Notes: generated by a model not told the origin, from the sequence alone. A stretch of 64,000 nt of DNA from Oscillospiraceae bacterium (GCA_017439425.1 JAFSJE010000089.1:25917-89916); one strand, 5' to 3'. Positions 26,698 through 36,235 are shown, numbered from the stretch's first letter. Numbers and translations are program-made.

Positions 26698-28176
26698 TTA
26701 CCTCAGAAAGTCCTTGACTTCTCCGAGAAGCTCGGTTTTTTCGACTATCTTCGAAAATCTTGCCTTCTTCGTTTTGAGAGCGGCGAGATTTTTCGGCGCG
26801 GTCTTTCCCGTCGCGGAGGAAAGTCTGTCGATGAGCTCGACTCCCGCTCCCTCGCCGTCCTCGCCGATAGCCTCCAATACCGCGGGCGTGAACTTGAAGG
26901 GCGAGGCTGTGCTCAGCACAACGCAGGTGCGGCCCGGATCAGCTTTGCGATACTTTTCGAGCGCGCCGTAGGCGACGGCGGTGTGCGTGTCCATAAGATA
27001 TCCCTTCTCGCGCCATACTCTGCCGATAACCTCCTTTGTCTCCGCATCGTCAAGGAACTCCGCAGCAAAAGAGGCGCGCAATTTTTCCATAAGCTCAGCA
27101 GGAGCGGTGTATTTTCCGCTCTCCTTAAGCTCCGCCATGAGGCGCGCGACGAGCTTGTCATCGCCGGAGAGGAGGTAAAGAAGGCGCTCGAGATTCGAGG
27201 ATATGAGAATATCCATCGAGGGCGATATCGTAGTGTAAAACCTGCGGTTGCGGTCATACACGCCGGTATTTATGAAGTCCGTGAGAACGTTATTAGCGTT
27301 CGAGGCGCAGATAAGCCTGCCGACGGGCAGACCCATCAGCTTTGCGAAGTATCCGGCGAGGATATCGCCGAAGTTGCCGGTCGGCACACAGAAATCGACC
27401 TCTTCGCCGTTCCCGATCTCGCCGGAGGCGACGAGGTCTGCGTAGCTCGAGACGTAGTAGACTATCTGCGGCAGAAGTCTGCCCCAGTTAATAGAGTTTG
27501 CCGAGGAGAGGAACCAGCCCTTTGAGTCAAGCTCTTCTCTGAGCTTCTCGTCGGAGAATATGGTCTTGACGGCGCTCTGCGCGTCGTCGAAATTGCCGGT
27601 GATGGCGATAACGCCGACGTTTTCGCCCTCCTGACTCTGCATCTGGAGCTTCTGAACGTCGGAAACTCCGTCCGAAGGGTAGAAAACCATGATTTTTGTG
27701 TTCTCAACGTCCTTGAAGCCCTCGAGTGCCGCCTTTCCGGTATCGCCGCTTGTCGCGACGAGTATGCAGACCTTTTTCGTCTCGCCTGTCTTTTTCATTG
27801 CGGCGGTGAGAAGGTACGGCAGCATTTGCAGAGCCATGTCCTTGAATGCAGAGGTCGGGCCGTGCCACAGCTCGAGAACGTGGGTCTTGTCGCCCACCTT
27901 TACTGTCGGTGCGCACTCCGGGCAGTCGAAGTTTTCTCCATAAGCCTTCGAGCAGAAGGAGCCGAGCTCCTCTTCCGTGTAGTCCTCAAGATAGCGGCTC
28001 ATTATGAGCTTTGCTCTCTCTGGATAGCTGAGGCGGGCGATCTCCTCAATATCCGCCTTTGTGAGCGCGGGAACAGAGTCTGGAAGGAAAAGTCCGCCCT
28101 CTCGGCTCAGTCCGAGGCTTATCGCCTCCGCCGCGGAGACGGAGGTGCTTTTATCTCTTGTGCTGATGTATTTCAT
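26698..28176 (-). CDS. thrC: Threonine synthase
   Basis: This 492-residue PLP enzyme converts O-phosphohomoserine to threonine. It opens MKYISTRDKSTSVSAAEAISLGLSREGGLFLP. The PLP lysine lies in WHGPTSAFKDMALQ, and the phosphate-binding loop in VATSGDTGKAALEGF. VPTGNFGDILAGYFAK and SANSINWGRLLPQIVYY are also typical of the long ThrC form. No other threonine-pathway gene is adjacent. No T-box leader is visible, as only 13 bases separate it from yraN. Confidence 0.96.
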   Translation of the reverse strand: MKYISTRDKSTSVSAAEAISLGLSREGGLFLPDSVPALTKADIEEIARLSYPERAKLIMSRYLEDYTEEELGSFCSKAYGENFDCPECAPTVKVGDKTHVLELWHGPTSAFKDMALQMLPYLLTAAMKKTGETKKVCILVATSGDTGKAALEGFKDVENTKIMVFYPSDGVSDVQKLQMQSQEGENVGVIAITGNFDDAQSAVKTIFSDEKLREELDSKGWFLSSANSINWGRLLPQIVYYVSSYADLVASGEIGNGEEVDFCVPTGNFGDILAGYFAKLMGLPVGRLICASNANNVLTDFINTGVYDRNRRFYTTISPSMDILISSNLERLLYLLSGDDKLVARLMAELKESGKYTAPAELMEKLRASFAAEFLDDAETKEVIGRVWREKGYLMDTHTAVAYGALEKYRKADPGRTCVVLSTASPFKFTPAVLEAIGEDGEGAGVELIDRLSSATGKTAPKNLAALKTKKARFSKIVEKTELLGEVKDFLR

Positions 28177-28189
28177 AGGGTCTCCTCGC

Positions 28190-28570
28190 TTATCGTATGC
28201 CCTCTGTCCAGAAGGCGTTTTCTATGTGATTTATTTCGGGTTTTTTTGTCAGTTCGCCCTCCGGCGCGTAGATCTCGATAACGTCGAAGCGCGGCTGCTT
28301 ATCCTCGCCGTACTGTGCGCACCATGATGACGCGGCGGCGATAACTCTGCGCTGCTTCGATTTTGTGACAAACTCTCTCGCCTCGCCGTGGGTCGCATCC
28401 TTGCGGGTCTTGACCTCAACGAAGGCGACGACGCCGTCTTTCTCAGCGATAACGTCCACCTCGCCGAAGCGCGTGGCGTAGCCCATGCCGAGGATCTTAT
28501 ACCGCTTTTTGCGCAGGTAGTCGGCGGCAAGCGCCTCTCCCCAGCGGCCGATCAGTTTCTTTTCGTTCAA
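28190..28570 (-). CDS. yraN: YraN family protein (UPF0102, endonuclease-like fold)
   Basis: This 126-residue protein matches the YraN family: GRWGEALAADYLRKKRYKILG, FGEVDVIAEKDGVVAFVEVKTRKDATHGEAREFV and RFDVIEIY. The EVD and EVK residues resemble the PD-(D/E)XK nuclease core. Biological function is not established. It overlaps rnhB by 4 bases; ylqF-rnhB-yraN is a common order. Confidence 0.9.
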   Translation of the reverse strand: MNEKKLIGRWGEALAADYLRKKRYKILGMGYATRFGEVDVIAEKDGVVAFVEVKTRKDATHGEAREFVTKSKQRRVIAAASSWCAQYGEDKQPRFDVIEIYAPEGELTKKPEINHIENAFWTEGIR

Positions 28571-29163
28571 TGCATTTTCCTCAAAAACGTCACACGGTGC
28601 TCAGGGCACGGCCCGAGCTCCCTTATCGCCGCATAGTGCTCCTTCGTGCCGTAGCCCTTGTGCCTGGAGAAGCCGTAGCCCGGGTACTTCTCATCGAGCT
28701 TTTCCATAAGGCGGTCACGGGTGACCTTGGCGATTATGCTCGCAGCCGCGACCGACGCGCTCTTTCCGTCGCCGCCTACGACCGTAACGCTCGGGTATTC
28801 GATGCCCGAGTCGCGGTTGCCGTCGATTATCGCAATATCGAAGCTGTGCGAGAGGTTCATCATTGCGCGGTTCATCGCAAGATACGTCGCGTTCAGGATG
28901 TTCAGCTCGTCGATCTCAAGTCTGTCGGCAAAGCCCACGCCGACGGCGACCGCCTTTGCGTATATCTCGTCATACAGCTTGTCTCGCTTTTTCGCGGTGA
29001 GCTTTTTCGAGTCGTCAAGTCCCTCGATCTCAAGTCCGAACGGCAGAATCACCGCGGCGGCGCACACAGGTCCCGCAAGCGGGCCTCTGCCCGCCTCGTC
29101 AACACCGCAGATAACGTTCTTTCCCTCGGCTCTCAGTGCCGATTCTATCTCCCACATCTTCAT
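28567..29163 (-). CDS. rnhB: Ribonuclease HII
   Basis: This 198-residue enzyme cuts RNA in RNA-DNA hybrids, mainly single misincorporated ribonucleotides. The motif CGVDEAGRGPLAGPVCAAAV holds the DE metal ligands. LDDSKKLTAKKRDKL, the Asp of AIIDGN and ASIIAKVTRDRLM are present, and YGFSRHKGYGTKEHY completes the signature. It overlaps ylqF and yraN by 4 bases each. Confidence 0.97.
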   Translation of the reverse strand: MKMWEIESALRAEGKNVICGVDEAGRGPLAGPVCAAAVILPFGLEIEGLDDSKKLTAKKRDKLYDEIYAKAVAVGVGFADRLEIDELNILNATYLAMNRAMMNLSHSFDIAIIDGNRDSGIEYPSVTVVGGDGKSASVAAASIIAKVTRDRLMEKLDEKYPGYGFSRHKGYGTKEHYAAIRELGPCPEHRVTFLRKMH

Positions 29164-30017
29164 TCCGGCATCTCCAGAGTCATTCTGCCGAGCTTTCCGG
29201 CGCGGAACTCATCGAGGAGTACGCGCGCCATGCGCTCGTAGTCCACCTCGCCGCCGGAGACGATAAAGCCGCGCTTTTTCGCCGCCTTCTCGATGAGGTC
29301 GAAATTCTCCTCGTCGGTAAAATCTATCTTGTAGCGCTCTCTCAGAGCGTCGGGGTATCGGTTTTTCAGCAGGGTTATAAGGTGCGCGCCGAGGGTCTCA
29401 ACGTCGAGGATATCATCCTTGACAGCGCCCGTGAAGGCGAGGTGCTCTCCCACGGTCTTATCCTCGAATTTCGGCCAAAGCAGTCCAGGTGTGTCGAGCA
29501 TTTCGATGCCGCCGCCGATATTTATCCACTGCTTGCCGCGCGTAACGCCCGGCCTGTCGGATGCCTCGGCGGCGCGGCGGCCGGCAACGCGGTTTATAAA
29601 CGAACTCTTGCCGACGTTCGGAATTCCGAGAATCATAATTCTGAGAAGCCTTCCCGTCTGTCCTCGCTCGTTGTAATAGGCGATTTTGTCCTTGAGGAGC
29701 TCTCTGATTGCAGGTTGAAACTCCCGTGTTCCCCTGCCGCTTTTTGCGTCAGTTTTGAGAACAGCGAAGCCCTTTCTGCGGAAATGCTCCGCCCAGCGCT
29801 CCGAGGCGTTTGGATCCGCCTGATCGCAGCGGTTGAGGATTATAAGCCGCGGCTTTCCGGCGGTTATGGCGTCAATCTCCGGATTTCGGCTCGAGCGCGG
29901 TATTCTCGCATCCACCACCTCGCACACGGCGTCAACCATATTGAGGTTTTCCTGCACCATTCTGCGAGCCTTTGCCATGTGGCCGGGAAACCATTGAATG
30001 TTCAATTCTTCCGTCAT
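29160..30017 (-). CDS. ylqF: Ribosome biogenesis GTPase YlqF/RbgA
   Basis: This 285-residue circularly permuted GTPase acts late in 50S subunit assembly. The motif order is permuted, as expected: G4 (ILNRCDQAD) comes first, then G1 (GIPNVGKSSFINRV), G2 (RPGVTRG) and G3 (DTPGLLWPKF). The N-terminus IQWFPGHMAKARRMVQENL is a family hallmark. It overlaps lepB by 4 bases. Confidence 0.96.
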   Translation of the reverse strand: MTEELNIQWFPGHMAKARRMVQENLNMVDAVCEVVDARIPRSSRNPEIDAITAGKPRLIILNRCDQADPNASERWAEHFRRKGFAVLKTDAKSGRGTREFQPAIRELLKDKIAYYNERGQTGRLLRIMILGIPNVGKSSFINRVAGRRAAEASDRPGVTRGKQWINIGGGIEMLDTPGLLWPKFEDKTVGEHLAFTGAVKDDILDVETLGAHLITLLKNRYPDALRERYKIDFTDEENFDLIEKAAKKRGFIVSGGEVDYERMARVLLDEFRAGKLGRMTLEMPE

Positions 30018-30598
30018 TTTACAATTCCTATTCTGTTCCAGTGACGCTGCTTGTCGCCGTCGGAGAGTCCGGGCATTAGAATAAAGAACACTCTGCCCAC
30101 TGTGCAGCGGATATCCACAAGCCCGATATCATTGTCGCGGCTGTCCTTGCTGCCATTGCGATTATCGCCCATGCAGAACATATAACCCTCCGGCACCGTA
30201 ACAGGGCCGGAGAAGTCCTCGCGGCGGTTTGTGAGCGTATTCGTGTAATCCTCCTCGAGCGCCTCGCCGTCAACGTAGACGATCCCGGCGTCAAAGTCGA
30301 TGTCTACGGTCTGTCCGCCGGTGGCGATAACGCGCTTTACAAGCGGGCCGCGGGTATAGCTCTCGGTCTCAAAGACGATTATATCGCCGTTTTTCGGGGT
30401 ATAGCCGAGGCTCCAGGCTATAACGAGATCGTTATCCTGAAGGGTTTGAAGCATACTCGTGCCGTCAACCCTCACGACCCTCGCGACAAATGTAAATATG
30501 AGTATTCCTGCCACCAGAGCAGAGATTATGCTCTGCACCCAGTCGTATATCTCGCCCTTTACGGACGCTTTTTCCACAGGGAGCTTTTCTTCTTCCAT
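30014..30598 (-). CDS. lepB: Signal peptidase I
   Basis: This 194-residue membrane protease removes signal peptides from exported proteins. One membrane segment covers about residues 20-42. The catalytic Ser is in DGTSMLQTLQDND and the general-base Lys in PLVKRVIATGGQTVDID. GYMFCMGDNRNGSKDSRDND is box E. An AGGAGG ribosome site precedes the start. It is probably the first gene of lepB-ylqF-rnhB-yraN-thrC-phosphoesterase. Confidence 0.96.
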   Translation of the reverse strand: MEEEKLPVEKASVKGEIYDWVQSIISALVAGILIFTFVARVVRVDGTSMLQTLQDNDLVIAWSLGYTPKNGDIIVFETESYTRGPLVKRVIATGGQTVDIDFDAGIVYVDGEALEEDYTNTLTNRREDFSGPVTVPEGYMFCMGDNRNGSKDSRDNDIGLVDIRCTVGRVFFILMPGLSDGDKQRHWNRIGIVK

Positions 30599-30632
30599 GC
30601 CGCTCCTCCTTATACCTAAAATACCAGATTAC

Positions 30633-30638
30633 ATTATA
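30633..30638 (-). promoter_or_regulatory. Extended -10 promoter element before lepB
   Basis: On the minus strand TGG precedes TATAAT (30638-30633), about 35 bases upstream of the lepB ATG. At the matching -35 position there is only a T-run, belonging to the rplS terminator. The element is plausible but weaker than others here. Confidence 0.45.
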
Positions 30639-30654
30639 CCACGGGTTTTAAAAT

Positions 30655-30682
30655 AAAAAAAGAGGCTTTCGCCTCTTTTTTT
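30655..30682. terminator. Bidirectional terminator after rplS
   Basis: The GAGGC/GCCTC stem with a TTTC loop is flanked by A7 on the left and T7 on the right, so it can work in either direction. It lies 14 bases after the rplS stop. Confidence 0.88.
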
Positions 30683-30695
30683 ATTCTGTTGAGAA

Positions 30696-31037
30696 TTAAA
30701 GTCTCTCCTTGACCTTTGCGGCCTTGCCGACGCGATCGCGGAGATAGTAGAGCTTTGCGCGGCGAACCTTTCCTTTGCGGATGGTCTCGATGGAGACGAT
30801 CGTGGGGGAATGGATCGGGAAAACCTTCTCGCAGCCGACATTGTAAGAAATGCGGCGAACGGTGATGGTCTCGGTGATGCCGCCGTGCTTCTTGGCGATG
30901 AGGGTTCCCTCAAAAGCCTGAGTACGCTCGCGGTTGCCTTCCTTTACGCGGACGGTGACACGGACGGTGTCGCCGACGTTGAGCTCAGGAAGCTCCTTCT
31001 TCATATACTGCTCGTTAAGAGTCTCGACTAAATTCAT
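30696..31037 (-). CDS. rplS: 50S ribosomal protein L19
   Basis: This 113-residue protein sits at the 30S-50S interface. Signature segments are [61 protein letters not shown] and [27 protein letters not shown] start at [16 protein letters not shown] (31037), where GGGAGG lies about 8 bases upstream. The frame is open further upstream, but that part falls in the structured leader. It is transcribed alone, with promoter and terminator on either side. Confidence 0.97.
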   Translation of the reverse strand: MNLVETLNEQYMKKELPELNVGDTVRVTVRVKEGNRERTQAFEGTLIAKKHGGITETITVRRISYNVGCEKVFPIHSPTIVSIETIRKGKVRRAKLYYLRDRVGKAAKVKERL

Positions 31038-31128
31038 GCTTATTTCCTCCCTTCCGGTCAAGCGTTCTTGCGCTCTTATTCGCAGAGGAACGCCCATTTA
31101 GCGGGCAAAATGCCCGTGAAGCCTTGAT
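31038..31128 (-). ncRNA. Structured leader of rplS, candidate L19 leader
   Basis: The leader between the promoter and the rplS ATG has two hairpins: one with CGGGCA/TGCCCG arms at 31102-31116, and one with GCGTTC/GAACGC arms at 31062-31093 with CTCT/AGAG pairing inside. Autoregulatory leaders bound by L19 are known in Bacillota. I did not match a consensus, so the assignment rests on position and structure. Confidence 0.5.
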
Positions 31129-31157
31129 ATAATAACATAGATAATTTTAAAATGCAA
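31129..31157 (-). promoter_or_regulatory. Promoter of rplS
   Basis: On the minus strand TTGCAT (31157-31152) is 17 bases from TATTAT (31134-31129). Transcription would begin about 85 bases before the ATG, giving room for the structured leader. Confidence 0.65.
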
Positions 31158-31210
31158 GAAAAATTTTGAAATTTTGTCATCAGTATGTTATACTCATCCC
31201 GGTGATATTA

Positions 31211-32155
31211 ATGAAAGAGCTTACAATACAAAAAAACGACGCCGGGCAGCGGCTTGACCGCTTTCTGTCGAAGGCAATTCCCCTGCTGCCGGAGAGTCTT
31301 TTGCAGAAATACATCAGAATAAAGCGAGTAAAGCTCAACGGCAAGGGCGCCAAGCGCGATACGCGCTTAAACGAGGGCGATACGCTCTCATTATATATAA
31401 ACGACGAATTTTTTGAAAAGCCCACCGAGGACAACGCATGGCTCAAAATTGCCTCGCCGAAGCTCACGATTGTCTACGAGGATGAGAATATCCTCCTTGC
31501 CGACAAGAAGCCCGGCGTACTCTGTCACGCCGCCGGTGAGTGGGACTATAACACACTAATTAATAACATCAAAGCGTATCTCCACCAGAAGGGCGAATGG
31601 GATCCGAAGAAAGAGCACAGCTTCGCGCCATCGCTCTGCAACCGCATCGACCGCAACACCGGCGGAATCGTAATTGCGGCTAAAACCGCCGAGGCGCTTC
31701 GCATCATGGACGAGAAGATCCGTCTTCGTGAGATCGACAAGCGCTATCTTGCCGCAATCCACGGCGTAATGAGTCCGAAGAGCGGCACGCTTGAGAACTA
31801 TATCTGGAAGGACGCGAAAAACAACCGGGTCTATGTTTCGGATAAGCCCACTAAGGGTGCCAAAACCGCCGCAACACGCTACCGTACTCTTGCGACAAAG
31901 GGCGGCGACAGCCTTGTAGAGTGCGAGCTTCTCACCGGCCGCACGCATCAGATACGCGCGCAGTTCTCAAATGCCGGTCATCCCCTGCTCGGCGACGGCA
32001 AATACGGCAGGGACAAGGATAAGGACGGTCAGCAGCTCTATTCCTACAAGCTGAAATTTACTTTTGCAACCCCAGCCGGAGCGCTGGAGTATCTGAACGG
32101 GCGCGAATTTTCTGTCGAAAAGCCCGATTTTGCCAAAAATTTCTTTGAAAATTGA
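31211..32155 (+). CDS. Pseudouridine synthase, RluA family
   Basis: This 314-residue enzyme isomerises uridine to pseudouridine in rRNA or tRNA. An S4-like domain fills about residues 1-70 (AGQRLDRFLSK). The catalytic motif CNRIDRNTGGIVIAAK contains the active Asp. LLTGRTHQIRAQFSNAGHPLLGDGKYG is the family C-terminal signature. The start at 31211 has GGTGAT 6 bases upstream; the frame opens further upstream without support. It is the first plus-strand gene. The target nucleotide is unknown (RluC/RluD type). Confidence 0.9.
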   Translation: MKELTIQKNDAGQRLDRFLSKAIPLLPESLLQKYIRIKRVKLNGKGAKRDTRLNEGDTLSLYINDEFFEKPTEDNAWLKIASPKLTIVYEDENILLADKKPGVLCHAAGEWDYNTLINNIKAYLHQKGEWDPKKEHSFAPSLCNRIDRNTGGIVIAAKTAEALRIMDEKIRLREIDKRYLAAIHGVMSPKSGTLENYIWKDAKNNRVYVSDKPTKGAKTAATRYRTLATKGGDSLVECELLTGRTHQIRAQFSNAGHPLLGDGKYGRDKDKDGQQLYSYKLKFTFATPAGALEYLNGREFSVEKPDFAKNFFEN

Positions 32156-32165
32156 AATTTTTTAT

Positions 32166-32194
32166 TTGACATTTGACCCCCCAATCTGTATATT
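32166..32194 (+). promoter_or_regulatory. Promoter of the potABCD operon
   Basis: TTGACA (32166-32171), a perfect -35, is 17 bases from TATATT (32189-32194), followed by a leader of about 55 bases before potA. Confidence 0.75.
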
Positions 32195-32202
32195 ATTGCT
32201 AT

Positions 32203-32226
32203 GCTGTTTTTAGCGTTTTAAACAGC
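32203..32226 (+). promoter_or_regulatory. Dyad in the potA leader, possible operator
   Basis: Arms GCTGTTT (32203-32209) and AAACAGC (32220-32226) lie just after the -10, over the expected transcription start. The element could bind a repressor of polyamine uptake. No regulator gene is adjacent. Confidence 0.35.
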
Positions 32227-32257
32227 AGAGTATTCGGTGAAAAAAGGTCGATGATAA

Positions 32258-33406
32258 ATGGCAAAAGAACTCATCCGTCTAAAAGACGCGCGTATGGATT
32301 TCGACGGTGAAACCATACTTGATAACATCAATCTTTATATTAATGATAAGGAATTCCTCACACTGCTCGGACCTTCAGGCTGCGGTAAAACCACCACCCT
32401 GAGGATAATCGGCGGCTTTCTTGTGCCCACAAGCGGAGACGTCATTTTCGACGGTGTGAGGATTAATGATGTTCCGCCTCATAAGCGGCAGGTGAACACG
32501 GTGTTTCAGAAATACGCCCTGTTCCCCCATCTCAATGTGTACGAAAACGTAGCATTCGGTCTGAAAATCCCCAAGACCGGTGAGGACGGCAAGAAAATAC
32601 GTCTTTCAAAGGATGAGATCGATTCCCGAGTCCGGGAAATGCTCGAGGTCGTCTCTCTCAAGGGCTTTGAGCATCGCTCGGTAACGAGCCTCTCCGGCGG
32701 TCAGCAGCAGCGTGTGGCGATTGCCCGTGCGCTCGTCAACCGCCCGAAGGTGCTTCTGCTTGATGAGCCGCTCGGCGCTCTCGACCTTAGGCTCCGCAAG
32801 GATATGCAGCAGGAGCTGAGGCGAATCCAGCAGGAAATGGGAATCACCTTTATATATGTAACCCACGATCAGGAGGAGGCGCTCTCCATGTCCGACACCG
32901 TCGTAGTCATGGACAGAGGCCGTATCCAGCAGATCGGCACACCCGAGGATATCTACAACGAGCCGAAGAACGCCTTTGTTGCCGACTTCATCGGTGAATC
33001 GAACATCGTTGACGGCATTATGCGTGATGACTGCGTTGTGGAAATCTTCAACCGCAAGTTCAAATGCCTTGATAAAGGCTTCCAGAAGGACGAGGCGGTC
33101 GACGTTGTTATCCGCCCCGAGGACGTGGATATCGTTCCCGAAGCTGAGGGTCAACTCAAGGGTACGGTCACACAGGTCACCTTCAAGGGCATGCAGTACG
33201 ATATCATAGTTGACTTCTACGGCTTCAAGTGGCTCATTCAGACCACGGATTTCTGTCCCGTCGACTCCAAAATCGGCATCAAGATCGATCCCGACGGCTT
33301 CCACATCATGAAAAAGAGCGAATACTCCGGCATGTTCGGCGATTACAGCTCCTATTCCGAGGAATACGACGAGATCTCCGACGCCGAGAGCGAGGAAGAG
33401 GAATGA
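32258..33406 (+). CDS. potA: Spermidine/putrescine ABC transporter ATP-binding protein
   Basis: This 382-residue ATPase drives polyamine import. Walker A is [12 protein letters not shown] (about residue 38), the Q-loop [10 protein letters not shown], the signature [16 protein letters not shown], Walker [12 protein letters not shown] and the H-loop [14 protein letters not shown]. The C-terminal TOBE-type domain ([11 protein letters not shown]) is followed by an acidic tail rich in Glu and Asp. The stop overlaps the potB start by 4 bases. The full set potABCD makes a polyamine role more likely than another Fbp/Cys-type substrate. Confidence 0.94.
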   Translation: MAKELIRLKDARMDFDGETILDNINLYINDKEFLTLLGPSGCGKTTTLRIIGGFLVPTSGDVIFDGVRINDVPPHKRQVNTVFQKYALFPHLNVYENVAFGLKIPKTGEDGKKIRLSKDEIDSRVREMLEVVSLKGFEHRSVTSLSGGQQQRVAIARALVNRPKVLLLDEPLGALDLRLRKDMQQELRRIQQEMGITFIYVTHDQEEALSMSDTVVVMDRGRIQQIGTPEDIYNEPKNAFVADFIGESNIVDGIMRDDCVVEIFNRKFKCLDKGFQKDEAVDVVIRPEDVDIVPEAEGQLKGTVTQVTFKGMQYDIIVDFYGFKWLIQTTDFCPVDSKIGIKIDPDGFHIMKKSEYSGMFGDYSSYSEEYDEISDAESEEEE

Positions 33407-34287
33407 ACGGCGAGAGACGGCGCACCGCAGCGGTGCTGGCGCCCTACACGGTATGGGCGGCGATATTCATCGTCGTTCCGCTCTTCTTTGTAGCCTACTA
33501 CGCCTTTACAGATAATTCCTTTAACTTCACCTTTGACAATATAACCCGCTTCTTCACAGCCACAAGTCAGGTAACAAACGACGCCGGCGTGACGAGCGAG
33601 GTTCGCACATATCTCGTTATCTTCTGGCGAAGCCTGAAGCTTGCCGTTATCTCCACGGCGCTCTGCCTTCTTCTCGGCTATCCGCTGGCTTACATTATGA
33701 GCCGCGCAGGTGCGAGGGCGCAGAAGATAATGATGATTCTCATTATGATACCGATGTGGATGAACTTCCTTATCCGCACCTACGCATGGATGACGATTCT
33801 CCAGGACACCGGTATTCTGAATGGCTTTCTCACGAGCATAGGTCTAAAGCCTCTGCACATAATAGGAACGGAATCGGCGGTCATCGTCGGAATGGTCTAT
33901 GACTACTTCCCGTATATGGTGCTGCCCATCTACTCAATTCTCGCTAAACTCGACACAAAGCTCATCGAAGCTGCGCACGACCTCGGCTGCAACTCTATAC
34001 AGGTTTTGCAGAAGGTTATTCTCCCCCTCTCCGTTCCCGGAATACTGAACGGCATTACAATGGTGCTGATTCCTTCGATCTCCACCTTCTATATTTCACA
34101 AAAGCTCGGTTCCGGCCGCTTCTTTCTTATCGGCGACGCTATCGAGGGACAGTATGTCGCGAACAATCTCCACTTTGCCGCGGCGATGGCGTTCATTCTT
34201 ATGATAATTCTGCTTGCGGCGATGGCGCTTTTAAAGTATCTCACATCGAGACCCCGGTTCAAAACAGTAAAGGGGGCGGCGAAATGA
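33403..34287 (+). CDS. potB: Spermidine/putrescine ABC transporter permease
   Basis: This 294-residue membrane protein has six hydrophobic segments, the first at about residues 11-33 ([24 protein letters not shown]). The EAA loop reads [27 protein letters not shown], which contacts the ATPase. [19 protein letters not shown] is typical of PotB. I start at 33403 ([11 protein letters not shown]), overlapping potA by 4 bases. An earlier in-frame start would run through potA codons in another frame. It overlaps potC by 4 bases. Confidence 0.93.
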   Translation: MNGERRRTAAVLAPYTVWAAIFIVVPLFFVAYYAFTDNSFNFTFDNITRFFTATSQVTNDAGVTSEVRTYLVIFWRSLKLAVISTALCLLLGYPLAYIMSRAGARAQKIMMILIMIPMWMNFLIRTYAWMTILQDTGILNGFLTSIGLKPLHIIGTESAVIVGMVYDYFPYMVLPIYSILAKLDTKLIEAAHDLGCNSIQVLQKVILPLSVPGILNGITMVLIPSISTFYISQKLGSGRFFLIGDAIEGQYVANNLHFAAAMAFILMIILLAAMALLKYLTSRPRFKTVKGAAK

Positions 34288-35081
34288 AAACGGCTTCCAA
34301 AATCTACACGGTTCTCATTTTTCTGTTTCTTTTTGCGCCGATTGCGATTCTGCTTGTGTTCTCATTCAACGAGGCAAAATCCCTCTCCGTTTTCTCCGGC
34401 TTCTCATTTAAATGGTACCGTGAGCTGTTCCGTGACGAGGCGACCCTCGCATCGGTCCGCAACACGCTGCTGCTGGCAGCGCTTGCCATGGTGCTCAGTA
34501 CCGTTATCGGCACAGCCGCAGCAGTCGGCATTGAAAAGATGAGATCAAAGTGGCTGAAAAGCACTCTCAGCACAGTTACCGACATTCCGATGACGAATCC
34601 GGACATCATAACCGGTATTTCCCTTATGCTTATGTTTGTATTTGTCGGCAGATTTTTCGGACTTGCAAACTCTCTCTCATTCTGGACGATGCTCTTGAGC
34701 CACGTAACATTCTGCCTGCCATATGTTATCCTGCAGGTGCTTCCGAAGCTCCGCCAGATGGATTCGGCTCTGCCAGAAGCGGCGATGGATCTCGGCTGTA
34801 CTCCGGTTGAGGCGTTTTTTAAGGTTACGCTTCCGGAAATCATGCCCGGCGTTATCACCGGCGCCATTATGGCATTTACGATGAGCCTTGATGACTTCGT
34901 AATAAGCTACTTCACCTCCGGCGCCGGATTTCAGACCCTGCCCATACGCATCTACAACATGACAAAAAAGGCCGTTACACCGAAGATGTACGCCCTTGCT
35001 ACGATAATCTTCTTTGTCATTCTCGCGCTTCTGCTCATCTCCAACCTTACAGATGAGCCGGAGAAAGAAAACCACAACTGA
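34284..35081 (+). CDS. potC: Spermidine/putrescine ABC transporter permease
   Basis: This 265-residue partner permease has six membrane segments, starting IYTVLIFLFLFAPIAILLVFSFN. Its EAA loop is LPEAAMDLGCTPVEAFFKVTLPEIMPG. TDIPMTNPDIITGISLMLMF and FTMSLDDFVISYFTSGAG are typical of PotC. It pairs with PotB to form the channel. The gap to potD is 13 bases and holds the ribosome site. Confidence 0.93.
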   Translation: MKTASKIYTVLIFLFLFAPIAILLVFSFNEAKSLSVFSGFSFKWYRELFRDEATLASVRNTLLLAALAMVLSTVIGTAAAVGIEKMRSKWLKSTLSTVTDIPMTNPDIITGISLMLMFVFVGRFFGLANSLSFWTMLLSHVTFCLPYVILQVLPKLRQMDSALPEAAMDLGCTPVEAFFKVTLPEIMPGVITGAIMAFTMSLDDFVISYFTSGAGFQTLPIRIYNMTKKAVTPKMYALATIIFFVILALLLISNLTDEPEKENHN

Positions 35082-35094
35082 AAGGAAAACCCAA

Positions 35095-36201
35095 ATGAAG
35101 AAAATTGTCTGCGCGGCGCTTGCCGCCGCCCTTATTCTTGCTCTCTGTGCAGGCTGCGCAGGCGGCAAGACCCGTACGCTGAATGTCTACAACTGGGGTG
35201 AATATATCTCCGACGGAAGCGAGGACAGCTACGACACCATAGCCGAGTTCAAGGCGTGGTACGAGGAGACCTACAATGAGAAGATCATCGTAAACTACGA
35301 TACCTTCCAGTCCAATGAGGATATGTACGCCAAGCTCTCCGCCGGCGCTGTCAGCTACGACGTCGTTATCCCCTCTGACTACATGATCGCCCGTATGGCG
35401 GCTGAGGATATGCTTCTTCCCCTCGATTTCAAGAACATCCCGAACTACTCCTACATTGACGATAACTTCAAGGGTCTCTATTACGATCCCGACAATGCCT
35501 ACTCCGTTCCCTATGCTTACGGCATCGTCGGCGTTATCTACAACGCCAACGAGGTTGACGAGGCCGACGCCGAGGGCTGGGATCTCATGTGGAACGAGAA
35601 GTATTCCGGCAGAATCCTGCAGTACAACAACCCGCGCGACGCCTTCGGCACCGCGATGTACAAGCTCGGTCTTGACGTTAACACCACCGATAAGGCTCAG
35701 TGGGATCTCGCTTACGAGGAGCTTATGACCCAGCGTCCGATGCTCTACGGTCAGGTCATGGACGAAATTTACAACATGATGGAGTCCGGCGAGGCCGCCA
35801 TCGGCTCCTACTACGCCGGCGACTACTTCACAATGGTCGATTCTCAGGCGGACACCGTTGACCTCCAGTTCTATTATCCCGACCCCACCAACTACTACAT
35901 CGACGCGATGTGCATCCCCTCCTGCTGCCAGGATAAGGAGCTCGCGGAGATATTCATCAACTTCATGCTCTCCCGCGACGCCGCAGTAGCCAACGCGGAG
36001 TACACCTACTACGCCTCCCCGAACAAGATCGTCTACACCGATGAGGAGTATCTCGACGATCTCGGTGAGGACACAATCGCGATCCTCTATCCCGAGACTG
36101 AGGACTTTGCCGCCGCATACAACACCTATGCATACCGCAATCTGAGCCCCGAAACTCTCGACTATATCAACACCCTTTGGGAGAATGTAAAAATCAACTA
36201 A
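35095..36201 (+). CDS. potD: Spermidine/putrescine-binding lipoprotein
   Basis: This 368-residue substrate-binding protein has a lipoprotein signal (residues 1-21) with the lipobox LCAGC, so Cys21 would be lipidated. The mature part starts NVYNWGEYISDG, a strong PotD/PotF signature, and includes YDVVIPSDYMIARM and PYAYGIVGVIYNANEV. It captures polyamine outside the membrane for PotBC. The ATG at 35095 follows AAAGGA. The operon ends with a strong terminator at about 36.25 kb. Confidence 0.95.
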   Translation: MKKIVCAALAAALILALCAGCAGGKTRTLNVYNWGEYISDGSEDSYDTIAEFKAWYEETYNEKIIVNYDTFQSNEDMYAKLSAGAVSYDVVIPSDYMIARMAAEDMLLPLDFKNIPNYSYIDDNFKGLYYDPDNAYSVPYAYGIVGVIYNANEVDEADAEGWDLMWNEKYSGRILQYNNPRDAFGTAMYKLGLDVNTTDKAQWDLAYEELMTQRPMLYGQVMDEIYNMMESGEAAIGSYYAGDYFTMVDSQADTVDLQFYYPDPTNYYIDAMCIPSCCQDKELAEIFINFMLSRDAAVANAEYTYYASPNKIVYTDEEYLDDLGEDTIAILYPETEDFAAAYNTYAYRNLSPETLDYINTLWENVKIN

Positions 36202-36206
36202 ATCCC

Positions 36207-36235
36207 TTGTTTTTCAAATAACAATCAATTATAAT
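36207..36235 (+). promoter_or_regulatory. Promoter of pfkA
   Basis: TTGTTT (36207-36212) is 17 bases from TATAAT (36230-36235). The start site would fall near 36242, inside the potD terminator hairpin, so the pfkA transcript would begin within the loop or right arm. Confidence 0.6.

Noticed and set aside
28177..28189. T-box or other leader for thrC
   Set aside because: Only 13 bases separate yraN and thrC, too short for any riboswitch.
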